Positions 1-6,192 of a stretch of 6,192 bases of DNA are shown in pieces (position 1 is the first letter of the stretch; each line of letters opens with the position of its first letter). Source of the DNA: Campylobacteraceae bacterium (lineage in GTDB: Bacteria > Campylobacterota > Campylobacteria > Campylobacterales > Sulfurovaceae); contig JALWQQ010000104.1 in NCBI GenBank assembly GCA_027083075.1, positions 1 through 6,192 on the forward strand. Reading direction: 5' to 3'. The notes under the pieces were generated by a model, which saw only the letters and a program-made list of their open reading frames with translations, had not been told where the DNA came from and did not search any database. Both the position numbers and the translations under genes were made by a program.

Positions 1-2115
1 CCCGATAAAGAGAGGTTTCTTTTACTTTCGACACTCTTTTACAAATCTCTCGACCGAGACCGCAAAGAGATTGCCGAAAAATCATTGTCCGAGATACAAA
101 AACTCGATATAAAGGAGCCGGAAAAGACACTCTTTGCTGTCAATGCCTACACCAAACTCCACAAGCCCGCACTTGCCGATAGGCTACTGGAGCGACTTTA
201 TCGAAAATTTCCTCGCAAACAGATTGCCAAAAGATTGGCGTATCTGCATGCATTAAGCGGCAAAAAGCAAAAAAACCTCCCGCTTTATATCTCGATATTA
301 CGCCAAGGATGTGACGCAGAGGCTTTAAGATCATTGATCGGTATCAAGCATTTACACAAAGCAGGATACGCCATACTCCGCAAACTGCAGCCTTTCAAAT
401 GCCTTCATGATGCAAAAGCAAAATATTTGGCGTATCGAAAGTTGGCCGAAATGTGGATAAGCAAAAAGCAATACGGCAATGCAAGCGATGCACTTATGTC
501 GGCACTTGATGTAGCAAAAAGTATCAAAGATCAAAAAAATATCGCTTTTGCACTCGAAAAGATAGGCAATGAACGCGAAGCACTTTCTATCTGGAAATTC
601 TTGGCAAAATATGACGGTACCGATACATCGTATAAACACTTGGCATTCTATTACGACAAGCGCAAACGTTATGATCTCGCAAAGCGATACTATCTTCCTT
701 TGGTAAAAAAATTTAATGAAAACCGCTATTTGAAACGGTTAGGAGAGATCGCGTTGCTACAAAAGGATACCCACGCCGCACTAAAGTATTGGAGAGACTA
801 CTTAAGTCTACACAAAGACGCCCAAACGGCTCTTCAGGCTGCGGCATTAGCCTATCGAACAAAACAGTATGAACTCTCGAACGATCTGTTGTCCGACTAT
901 GACGGTAGAGACTTTAAAAATCCCGGTATCTTTTATCGTTTGCATGCGGATGTCTCTTTGAAGCTTCACGACATTTCGCTTGCAAAATATTTTTTATCCG
1001 AATCAATCAGGTATCTCCCCCCAAAAGAGAGCGCACAAAGCGCATACGATCTGGCGATCCTGTATGCACATGACAAAGAGATAAGCAAAGCCTACTTGAC
1101 GCTTATTCCCAAAGTAGATGCTCTTCCGAAGCGTGAACGGGCAAACGCATGGGCACAACTGGGCTACTGGGCGATCAAACTCAAACGACCGAAAAGGGCT
1201 ATTTTCGCTCTTAGGCGATCGGTTTCGATCAAAGCCGATCCAACGCTTTATGAAGCCTTGGCATATTTGGAAAAAAGGCAAGGTACACGCACTCTTGCTA
1301 CGACCGATATGAAAAATGCAATCGACCTCCTCTATCGAAACGGCAAAAAGAGTTACGCCAAACGATACCGACTCAAAAGTATAGTACACAACTGGAACGA
1401 TACGTTTTCCGGTTATTTTGCCTACAGTAATGCCAATATGATAAGTACACTGCCGCCGTTAAGCGACAATGGACACAATGCGACAGGCTTTGCAAGTTTG
1501 TATCTCGACTATCTGCCAAATCTCGATAAGCCTCGGTTTCATATTTTCGGTCTTCTGAACGGCACCGTATTTCCTAACGCCGTACTGCCTACAAGTAGCA
1601 CTCTCCAGCCCGTTGTCGGTATCAATTATCAACTCTTCAACAAGTCGCTCGTTTTCGTTGCTATCGAACATCTTTTCAAGATGGGTTCCGCTACCCGCTC
1701 CGATACTGCCGTCAGACTCTCCGCAAACTTTTTCGACACCTACCGATTCGATCCGAACCGTACGGACAAAACGTTTAAAAAACTCTATCTCGAATCCGCC
1801 TATTTCTTGCGTGCTTCCGTCTATCGACTGTACGGGAAATTCGAATGGGGGAAACGCTTCTATTCGACACATTTCGATGGTGCATGGCTCCCCTATTTTG
1901 TTACAATAGCCTCTGCGGACAACGACAACCGCAAGAAGAGAAACAGTGTCGGCTTTGATATCGGCATCGGTCTAAGTTATCTTTTTTGGCTAAACGAAGG
2001 TCGGTATACGCCCCATGCCGAAATAGGAAGGATTGGAGTAGAGTCGAGGTATTCGATTCGAAACCGCAAACCAAATGCCAATATCGTCCAATTCAATACG
2101 GAGCTTCTATTTTGA
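1..2115 (+). CDS. TPR and outer-membrane beta-barrel exopolysaccharide export protein (NfrA/PgaA/PelB-like), 5' end outside window
   Basis: The frame is open from base 1 to the TGA at 2113-2115, giving 704 visible residues; the N-terminus and any signal peptide lie upstream. A TTG at 85 is not the start, because the codons before it already read as the same helical repeat protein. Residues 1 to about 440 are amphipathic helix pairs typical of tetratricopeptide repeats (for example LAFYYDKRKRYDLAKRYY). From about residue 460 to the end the pattern changes to alternating hydrophobic/aromatic strands with short polar turns, including an EGRYTPHAEIG stretch around residues 666-676. The last residue is Phe704 (ELLF), the usual C-terminal recognition signal for outer-membrane barrel assembly. 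In NfrA, PgaA, BcsC and PelB this layout threads a polymer through the periplasm and out of the cell. The RY-containing stretch near the end reminds me most of the NfrA C-terminal domain, from memory only. It is translationally coupled to the next gene. Export role is likely; the exact family is uncertain. Confidence 0.82.
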   Translation, partial: PDKERFLLLSTLFYKSLDRDRKEIAEKSLSEIQKLDIKEPEKTLFAVNAYTKLHKPALADRLLERLYRKFPRKQIAKRLAYLHALSGKKQKNLPLYISILRQGCDAEALRSLIGIKHLHKAGYAILRKLQPFKCLHDAKAKYLAYRKLAEMWISKKQYGNASDALMSALDVAKSIKDQKNIAFALEKIGNEREALSIWKFLAKYDGTDTSYKHLAFYYDKRKRYDLAKRYYLPLVKKFNENRYLKRLGEIALLQKDTHAALKYWRDYLSLHKDAQTALQAAALAYRTKQYELSNDLLSDYDGRDFKNPGIFYRLHADVSLKLHDISLAKYFLSESIRYLPPKESAQSAYDLAILYAHDKEISKAYLTLIPKVDALPKRERANAWAQLGYWAIKLKRPKRAIFALRRSVSIKADPTLYEALAYLEKRQGTRTLATTDMKNAIDLLYRNGKKSYAKRYRLKSIVHNWNDTFSGYFAYSNANMISTLPPLSDNGHNATGFASLYLDYLPNLDKPRFHIFGLLNGTVFPNAVLPTSSTLQPVVGINYQLFNKSLVFVAIEHLFKMGSATRSDTAVRLSANFFDTYRFDPNRTDKTFKKLYLESAYFLRASVYRLYGKFEWGKRFYSTHFDGAWLPYFVTIASADNDNRKKRNSVGFDIGIGLSYLFWLNEGRYTPHAEIGRIGVESRYSIRNRKPNANIVQFNTELLF
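2100..2115 (+). promoter_or_regulatory. Ribosome binding site and TTGA coupling junction
   Basis: GGAG at 2100-2103 lies 8 bases before a TTG start at 2112, inside the last codons of the barrel gene. The start codon overlaps the upstream TGA stop by three bases, so ribosomes finishing the exporter can restart on the DUF4434 gene. No ATG is available near the signal peptide, which makes this site decisive for the start call. Confidence 0.65.
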
Positions 2116-2975
2116 GAGCAGCAATCCTCTTTCTCTTGTTTATCGTTTCGGTTAATCTCTATGCAAAAGAGACCTATCTTTTTTATCAGCCGTGGAATTC
2201 GGATTTTAACGGTACGCTCTTTGATGATAAAACTTTCCGACTACTTAAACAACACGGAATTACGGCAATCGTCGTCCAGTGGACGCGATACGGCGATAAC
2301 AACTTTATTCGGAAATTCGATAAAAGATTTAAAAAACTCTTTCTCCTCGGTGAAAGATATCGCATCAAAATCATAACCGGACTCTATGCGGATCCGAACT
2401 ACTTCAAATATATTTCCGAAAAGAAACTCGACACCGAACACTACCTCACCACCCTATTGCATCACAATCAAAATACGGCAAAAGAACTCGATGCGCAGTT
2501 TAAGCACTATCGCTCTTGGGGAGGATGGTACATATACGATGAGATTAACGATGTAGTTTGGAGCGAGGAGAGAAGATATCGTCTTATACAGAGTTACTTA
2601 CGACAATTATCGCATACGATTAAGTCGATAAACGACAAACCAATCTATATCTCCGCCTACTATACGGGAACCGTCTCGCTGTTTCGATACATCGATTTTA
2701 TCAATACCGTTATACCGAAAGGGACGATACTCTTTTTGCAAAGCGGTGTAGGCGCAGGTCTACTTGACCTACAAGAGGCAAAGCACTACTTTACGCTATT
2801 CGGTGAATTCTGCAACAAACATCTCGTCTACCTGTCGGAGATGTTTCATATTAAAAAGGATAAAAAAATCGTTGCAGACGCAACTTTATATCGAATGCAA
2901 TCCGACAAACTCGGAACAAACTGCGACAGGGCACTTTTCTCTTGGAGATATTTTATGAAGATCTATCGCCAATAG
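2112..2975 (+). CDS. Secreted DUF4434 family protein, putative TIM-barrel glycoside hydrolase
   Basis: 287 residues starting at TTG 2112. This start is chosen because it overlaps the upstream stop (TTGA), has GGAG at 2100-2103 eight bases ahead, and begins a good signal peptide (MRAAILFLLFIVSVNLYA, cleavage about residue 18). The longer reading from TTG 1986 only translates the barrel gene in another frame. The mature protein matches the DUF4434 pattern as I remember it: an early FYQPW strand, GITAIVVQWTRYGD, an ITGLYADP strand, GGWYIYDEIND and LQSGVG. Such proteins are predicted (beta/alpha)8 glycosidases. Glu144 (in YDEIND) and Glu243 (in LSEMF) lie at the ends of the likely fourth and seventh strands and could be the acid/base and nucleophile of a clan GH-A fold; this is inference. 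Coupling to an exporter suggests a periplasmic polymer-trimming enzyme like the hydrolase parts of PelA or PgaB. Its substrate is unknown. Confidence 0.8.
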   Translation: MRAAILFLLFIVSVNLYAKETYLFYQPWNSDFNGTLFDDKTFRLLKQHGITAIVVQWTRYGDNNFIRKFDKRFKKLFLLGERYRIKIITGLYADPNYFKYISEKKLDTEHYLTTLLHHNQNTAKELDAQFKHYRSWGGWYIYDEINDVVWSEERRYRLIQSYLRQLSHTIKSINDKPIYISAYYTGTVSLFRYIDFINTVIPKGTILFLQSGVGAGLLDLQEAKHYFTLFGEFCNKHLVYLSEMFHIKKDKKIVADATLYRMQSDKLGTNCDRALFSWRYFMKIYRQ

Positions 2976-2977
2976 AC

Positions 2978-4135
2978 TCATCTCAAATTACCGCTTAGAA
3001 AATCGACGATACGTAACGATGCTGTTCCGTCTCCATAGGGATTCTTTGCGCGGCTCATCTGTTCATACAACCCCTCATCATCCAAGAGCGCCTGTATCGA
3101 AGTCACAATGCTTTCATACGCGGTTCCGACGAGTTTTACCGTCCCCGCCTCTATCGCTTCCGGTCTCTCTGTCGTATCGCGAACAAGCAGCACGGGCTTA
3201 CCGAGTCCCGGCGCCTCCTCTTGGATGCCGCCGCTGTCCGTAACGATAAAATGCGCCATTTTCATAAGATAAACGAAACTTTCGTAGCTTACGGGGGCTA
3301 TCAGGTGTATGTTGTCCTCACACGATTCGGAAAGCATGCGGTCGGTCGTCTCTCGCACATTCGGGTTCGGGTGAACCGGATAGACGATATGAAGATCCGG
3401 ATTCCTCTTTGCTATCTCTTTTAATGCGGCACAAATATTCTCTAACTTTTTACCGAAATTCTCTCTCCTGTGGGCAGTAACGAGAATAAAACGAGTATGC
3501 TCTATGTCAAATGCGCCCCTATTTGCAAAGGCGTTTTGCAAATCTCGAACGATGCGCATCTTCAAGACTTCGTCAGATTCGATCTTTTTCACGATCATCT
3601 GCAACGCGTCGATGATCGTATTTCCGGTTACCGCAATCCTCTCGTCGGAAATATTCTCTTTGATGAGATTCGCTTTTGCTTGTACCGTAGGAGCAAAATG
3701 GTACGTTGCGATATCTGCCGTTAAAACACGGTTGATCTCCTCGGGCCACGGACTATAGCGATCTCCCGTTCTTAGACCGGCCTCCACATGTCCGACAGGC
3801 ACTTTATGATAAAAGGCTGCCAACGCCGCGGCAAAGGTTGTTGTCGTATCTCCATGAACCAAGACAAGATCGGGGGTGCTTTTTTTTACGATTTCGTCCA
3901 TCCCTTGCAAAACACCGCGCGTAATATCAAAGAGATCCTGTTTCGGTCGCATAAGATCGAGGTCAAAATCGGCTACGATACCGAAAAGCTCCAGTACCCG
4001 ATCGAGCATCTCCCTGTGCTGTGCCGTTATGCACACCTTTACATCGAACGAGTCGCAACCCTTTAGCGCTTTAACAACGGGGGCCATTTTAATCGCTTCG
4101 GGTCTGGTTCCAAAAACAACTAAAACTTTTTTCAT
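2978..4135 (-). CDS. wecB: UDP-N-acetylglucosamine 2-epimerase (non-hydrolysing)
   Basis: 385 residues, full length for the bacterial family. It interconverts UDP-GlcNAc and UDP-ManNAc in the cytoplasm. Family landmarks are all present: FGTRPEAIKMAP (residues 8-19), TAQHREML (37-44), VHGDTTTT (93-100), HVEAGLRTGDRYSPWPEEINR (116-136, read across its core), VTGNTIIDAL, VTAHRREN (219-226), PVHPNPNV, TDSGGIQEEAPGLGKPV (299-315) and DTTERPEA. Asp96, Glu118, Glu132 and His222 line up with the catalytic Asp95, Glu117, Glu131 and His213 of E. coli WecB, so the enzyme should be active. ATG at 4135 is preceded by AAAGGA (plus-strand 4147-4152). It runs opposite to its neighbours: it converges on the DUF4434 gene with a 2-bp gap between stops and diverges from the DUF2334 gene. 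UDP-ManNAc can serve enterobacterial common antigen, capsule or an NfrA/NfrB-type glycan; the flanking export genes favour the last kind of use. Confidence 0.96.
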   Translation of the reverse strand: MKKVLVVFGTRPEAIKMAPVVKALKGCDSFDVKVCITAQHREMLDRVLELFGIVADFDLDLMRPKQDLFDITRGVLQGMDEIVKKSTPDLVLVHGDTTTTFAAALAAFYHKVPVGHVEAGLRTGDRYSPWPEEINRVLTADIATYHFAPTVQAKANLIKENISDERIAVTGNTIIDALQMIVKKIESDEVLKMRIVRDLQNAFANRGAFDIEHTRFILVTAHRRENFGKKLENICAALKEIAKRNPDLHIVYPVHPNPNVRETTDRMLSESCEDNIHLIAPVSYESFVYLMKMAHFIVTDSGGIQEEAPGLGKPVLLVRDTTERPEAIEAGTVKLVGTAYESIVTSIQALLDDEGLYEQMSRAKNPYGDGTASLRIVDFLSGNLR

Positions 4136-4177
4136 CTTAAAACCATCCTTTTTTTAAATCAAAAACTATATGTCGGT

Positions 4178-4183
4178 ATCATA
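4178..4183 (-). promoter_or_regulatory. wecB: Candidate -10 element for wecB
   Basis: On the minus strand this reads TATGAT, 42 bases before the wecB ATG. A second possibility is TATAGT at 4165-4170. No good -35 box is visible, which is common in Campylobacterota promoters. Weak evidence by inspection only. Confidence 0.35.
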
Positions 4184-4195
4184 TTCCGAAATAAC

Positions 4196-4222
4196 TTTAC
4201 CTTCAGTAAAATGAGGTAAAAT
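4196..4222 (+). promoter_or_regulatory. Inverted repeat overlapping candidate -10 of the DUF2334 gene
   Basis: TTTACCT (4196-4202) and AGGTAAA (4214-4220) are perfect 7-bp inverted arms around an 11-bp centre. A nested TTTAC/GTAAA pair (4196-4200 and 4206-4210) is also present. The right arm runs into TAAAAT (4217-4222), a plausible -10 box that would start transcription near 4229; another TAAAAT lies at 4207-4212. A dimeric regulator bound here could control the downstream gene and, because the divergent wecB promoter is only about 15-40 bp away, perhaps both. The regulator is unknown, and arms of this length in AT-rich DNA can arise by chance. Confidence 0.35.
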
Positions 4223-4260
4223 AAATCTACAGGAAAAAGGGGAACGGGGCAAACCACCAA

Positions 4261-4274
4261 AAGGAAGGAAACGG
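4261..4274 (+). promoter_or_regulatory. Ribosome binding site of the DUF2334 gene
   Basis: Two tandem AAGGA motifs (4261-4265 and 4265-4269) sit 9 and 5 bases before the ATG at 4275, in a purine-rich leader. The strong site and the signal peptide that follows fix this start. Confidence 0.7.
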
Positions 4275-5960
4275 ATGAAACGACTTCTTGGTTCGTTGGC
4301 TCTCGGTGTACTCTTTTTATGTACCCATCTTCAAGCAAAAATACTCTTGCCCAAACCAAAAGAGGTGCTGGTTCTTTACGATGACGCAGGACCGTACGGC
4401 TATATGGGTAAAGAGGATGCGCTTTTACTACGAAACCTCTTGGGTCACTTCAAAGGACTCGATATCGATGTGATGCCCGCTAAAAACTACACTTCGGGCG
4501 ATATGAACGGTTCGATGGCGGTTTTCTATCTCGGTACGACTTTCGACGCACCGGCTTTTTATGCTCAGGGCAGCAAAGCGCAGAAGGCTTATGCAGACTT
4601 CTTTAAGGATGCAGCTACTCTCGGCAAGACCGTCGTTTGGATGAACTACAACCTATGGCGACTCCAGGACGCTTGGAATAAAAACGGCTGGGGTAACGGC
4701 ACGATGCAAGATACGATCGGTATCTCTTACGACTACTACACGGGTATACCGTACAACAGAGTAACCTACAAAAACACCGAACTCTACAAAGGTGTCGTCT
4801 CTTTTGAAAATCCGGGCGCCAATGTCGGCAACTGTTTCGAAGAGATAGTAGGCAATAGAGATATGTACGATTGCGAACCCGTCATGATGATGGTTAAGAT
4901 TGTCGATCAGAGCAAAGTGAAGGTTTACGCCACAGCCTCTTCAACTTTTTATCCGAACAGAAAAGCGGATCCCTATATCGTCAAAGCAGGCAATTTCTGG
5001 TTTGTAGGCGACATTCCCTTCAGCTATATGTCTGAAGAGGATCGATATCTCGCCTTTGCGGATCTCTTGCACGATATGCTCAAAATTTACCACAAAGAGC
5101 ACCATACCGCATTAATGCGCTTGGAAGACGTCGATGCAAGAACCGATACACAAAACCTATTGGCCATTGCAAATGCAGCACAAAAAGAAAACGTCTTCTT
5201 TTCCGTTGCAACCATTGCCAAATATGTCGATCCCAACGGTGTTGAGAACAACGGTGTACCCACCGAAGAGAATCTGACCGGCAGCAATGTTGCAAAGGTA
5301 TTGCAGCATTTGCAAAGCGAAGGGCGCATTGCGATCGTAGCACATGGATTTACTCACCAACTCGGCAATATGCAAAATCCCTACAACGGTGTATCGGGCG
5401 ATGACTTCGAGTTTATGCGTGTCGTAGAAAACCCCGATCATTCGCTCAACTACCTAAAACCCGCCATGAACGACTCCGGCTTGTGGGCCTATCTGCGTAT
5501 GCACTCGGCCAAAAGCATGCTACAAGCGGCGGGATTGCAACCGTTTGCATGGGAAGCACCGCATTATGCCGCAGGACCCTCACAATACCGCGCGATTAGA
5601 GAAGTATTCCCCGTGCAGTATGCGAGAATGCAGTACTATCCGTTCGAAACGAGTACCGATCCTGCGAAGAGATTTAAATCTATCGGACAATTCTTCCCCT
5701 ATCTTATCAATAGCGATGCATACGGCTATACGGTTATTCCGGAAAATATCGGCTATGTAGAGATTATGCCAAACGCAGGCTACAGAGCTTTGTATCCGGA
5801 AGATATCATCCGATTTGCACAAAAACTCAAGGTGGTACGTGACAGTGTCGCAAGCTTCTACTATCACCCCTATCTCGGTGCGGATCTACTTCCCATCGTC
5901 ATCAAGGGTCTAAAAGCTGCAGGCTACACCTTTGTATCACCTTCTTCGCTATTGAAATAG
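4275..5960 (+). CDS. Secreted DUF2334 polysaccharide deacetylase with N-terminal flavodoxin/amidotransferase-like domain
   Basis: 561 residues. A signal peptide covers residues 1-21 (cleavage after LQA); Cys16 is not in a proper lipobox, so a lipoprotein is unlikely. Residues about 28-265 form an alpha/beta domain (EVLVLYDDAGPYG, MAVFYLGTTFD, KTVVWMNYNLW) resembling the reductase/ThuA-like domain of other carbohydrate enzymes; Cys187 and Cys200 may form a disulfide. Residues about 278-560 match the DUF2334 branch of the NodB-like deacetylases: RLEDVD (Asp285, Asp287), AHGFTHQ (His357 and His361, the metal-binding HxxxH), WEAPHYAA (His430) and FYYHPYLG (His531). The Asp-to-His spacing of 72 equals, as I remember it, that of PelA (D528 to H600), where a similar reductase-like domain precedes the deacetylase. 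The likely role is periplasmic removal of N-acetyl groups from an exported polymer. It has its own promoter region, divergent from wecB. Deacetylase family assignment is strong; the substrate is inferred. Confidence 0.85.
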   Translation: MKRLLGSLALGVLFLCTHLQAKILLPKPKEVLVLYDDAGPYGYMGKEDALLLRNLLGHFKGLDIDVMPAKNYTSGDMNGSMAVFYLGTTFDAPAFYAQGSKAQKAYADFFKDAATLGKTVVWMNYNLWRLQDAWNKNGWGNGTMQDTIGISYDYYTGIPYNRVTYKNTELYKGVVSFENPGANVGNCFEEIVGNRDMYDCEPVMMMVKIVDQSKVKVYATASSTFYPNRKADPYIVKAGNFWFVGDIPFSYMSEEDRYLAFADLLHDMLKIYHKEHHTALMRLEDVDARTDTQNLLAIANAAQKENVFFSVATIAKYVDPNGVENNGVPTEENLTGSNVAKVLQHLQSEGRIAIVAHGFTHQLGNMQNPYNGVSGDDFEFMRVVENPDHSLNYLKPAMNDSGLWAYLRMHSAKSMLQAAGLQPFAWEAPHYAAGPSQYRAIREVFPVQYARMQYYPFETSTDPAKRFKSIGQFFPYLINSDAYGYTVIPENIGYVEIMPNAGYRALYPEDIIRFAQKLKVVRDSVASFYYHPYLGADLLPIVIKGLKAAGYTFVSPSSLLK

Positions 5961-5976
5961 TCGACAACTACACTGT

Positions 5977-6001
5977 GCAGTACCTCACTTCGAGGTGCTG
6001 C
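5977..6001 (+). terminator. Hairpin between convergent genes, possible two-way terminator
   Basis: GCAGTACCTC (5977-5986) pairs with GAGGTGCTGC (5992-6001) over 10 bp with one G-T wobble and a 5-base loop (ACTTC). It begins 16 bp after the DUF2334 stop and ends 10 bp beyond the stop of the minus-strand reading frame that finishes at 6012. No strong T-run follows on either strand, so termination efficiency is doubtful; it may instead protect mRNA 3' ends. Confidence 0.5.
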
Positions 6002-6011
6002 CGCCATTTCG

Positions 6012-6192
6012 TCAGATCAAATACTCACTCAAATGTATGATATCCTCGAAGATCAGATCCGGCTTGATCACCTTTTTTGTAGGTCCTCTTCTCTGAGTTA
6101 AAGCGGGATTTCGGGAGGCTGAATCTTTCTATTTTCAAGAAAATAAACGATCAATTTTTGCTTCATTTTCTTATCGATCCCCCTGTGCACTT
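6012..6192 (-). pseudogene. 3' end of an unidentified minus-strand gene with an apparent one-base frameshift
   Basis: From the window edge, one minus-strand frame reads VHRGIDKKMKQKLIVYFLEN and runs into a TAA at 6098-6100. A second minus-strand frame, open from 6128, reads DSASRNPALTQRRGP, then KKVIKPDLIFEDIIHLSEY, and stops at 6012-6014. Adding one A to the AAA run complementary to 6126-6128 joins them into one frame of about 60 residues (...FLENRKDSASRNPALT...). Both halves look protein-like, and the joined stop falls right beside the 5977-6001 hairpin, as expected for a gene end. It could be a decayed gene, a programmed or phase-variable shift, or a sequencing error. If there is no shift, the gene simply ends at 6098 with PPEIPL. 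I do not recognise the product. Confidence 0.4.

Noticed and set aside
85..87. TTG at 85 as the true start of the TPR protein
   Set aside because: The frame is open to base 1 and the codons before it encode the same helical repeat type; no ribosome site is convincing, so the gene is cut by the window edge.
1986..2111. N-terminal extension of the DUF4434 protein from TTG 1986
   Set aside because: The 42 extra residues are an out-of-frame reading of the barrel strands and would bury the signal peptide inside the protein.
3019..4157. Several plus-strand open frames across the wecB region
   Set aside because: They mirror the well-conserved wecB codons on the other strand and show no family motifs of their own.
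4275..4340. Lipoprotein signal at Cys16 of the deacetylase
   Set aside because: The residues before Cys16 (LFL) do not fit a lipobox; a standard cleavage after Ala21 is better.
5080..5867. Minus-strand open frames inside the deacetylase gene
   Set aside because: They overlap the conserved catalytic domain on the plus strand and have Cys/Arg-rich, non-protein-like composition.
6050..6070. GATCA/TGATC inverted repeat
   Set aside because: Five-base arms with a nine-base loop lie within likely coding sequence and are easily explained by chance.
6033..6101. Short plus-strand frame starting with ATG at 6033 (about 22 residues)
   Set aside because: It has no ribosome site and overlaps the better-supported minus-strand gene end.
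1..6192. CRISPR array, tRNA, rRNA or insertion-sequence ends
   Set aside because: No regularly spaced repeats, cloverleaf, rRNA-like stretch, transposase motif or terminal inverted repeats were seen.

Overview
The window looks like part of an exopolysaccharide synthesis, modification and export locus from a Gram-negative bacterium. Base composition is moderate (low-to-mid 40s % G+C by eye, not computed). The mix of AT-rich spacers, lysine-rich proteins and AAGGA-type ribosome sites is compatible with a Campylobacterota relative such as the Sulfurimonas/Sulfurovum/Sulfuricurvum group, but that assignment is an inference and no marker gene is present.

Layout, left to right. (1) Positions 1-2115, plus strand: the 3' part of a large gene for a tetratricopeptide-repeat protein ending in an outer-membrane beta-barrel. 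This is the layout of polysaccharide exporters such as NfrA, PgaA and PelB, and the gene begins before the window. (2) Positions 2112-2975, plus strand: a secreted DUF4434 (TIM-barrel, glycoside-hydrolase-like) protein, translationally coupled to the exporter through a TTGA stop/start overlap. (3) Positions 2978-4135, minus strand: wecB, the non-hydrolysing UDP-GlcNAc 2-epimerase that makes UDP-ManNAc; its stop lies only 2 bp from the stop of the preceding convergent gene. (4) Positions 4136-4274: a 139-bp divergent promoter region containing an inverted repeat. (5) Positions 4275-5960, plus strand: a secreted two-domain protein with an N-terminal flavodoxin/amidotransferase-like domain and a C-terminal DUF2334 polysaccharide deacetylase domain. 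(6) Positions 5961-6192: a hairpin between two convergent genes, followed by the 3' end of an unidentified minus-strand gene that reads through only if one base is added to an A-run.

Taken together: WecB would supply UDP-ManNAc in the cytoplasm, an inner-membrane glycosyltransferase (not in the window) would polymerise it, the DUF2334 and DUF4434 proteins would deacetylate and trim the chain in the periplasm, and the TPR/barrel protein would export it. The closest described parallel is the E. coli NfrA/NfrB/WecB pathway, which makes the ManNAc-dependent, c-di-GMP-controlled glycan used by phage N4. The present locus adds a deacetylase and a hydrolase, functions that in Pel (PelA) and PNAG (PgaB) systems sit on one protein. 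This combination is the most interesting thing here. The missing glycosyltransferase prevents a firm assignment.
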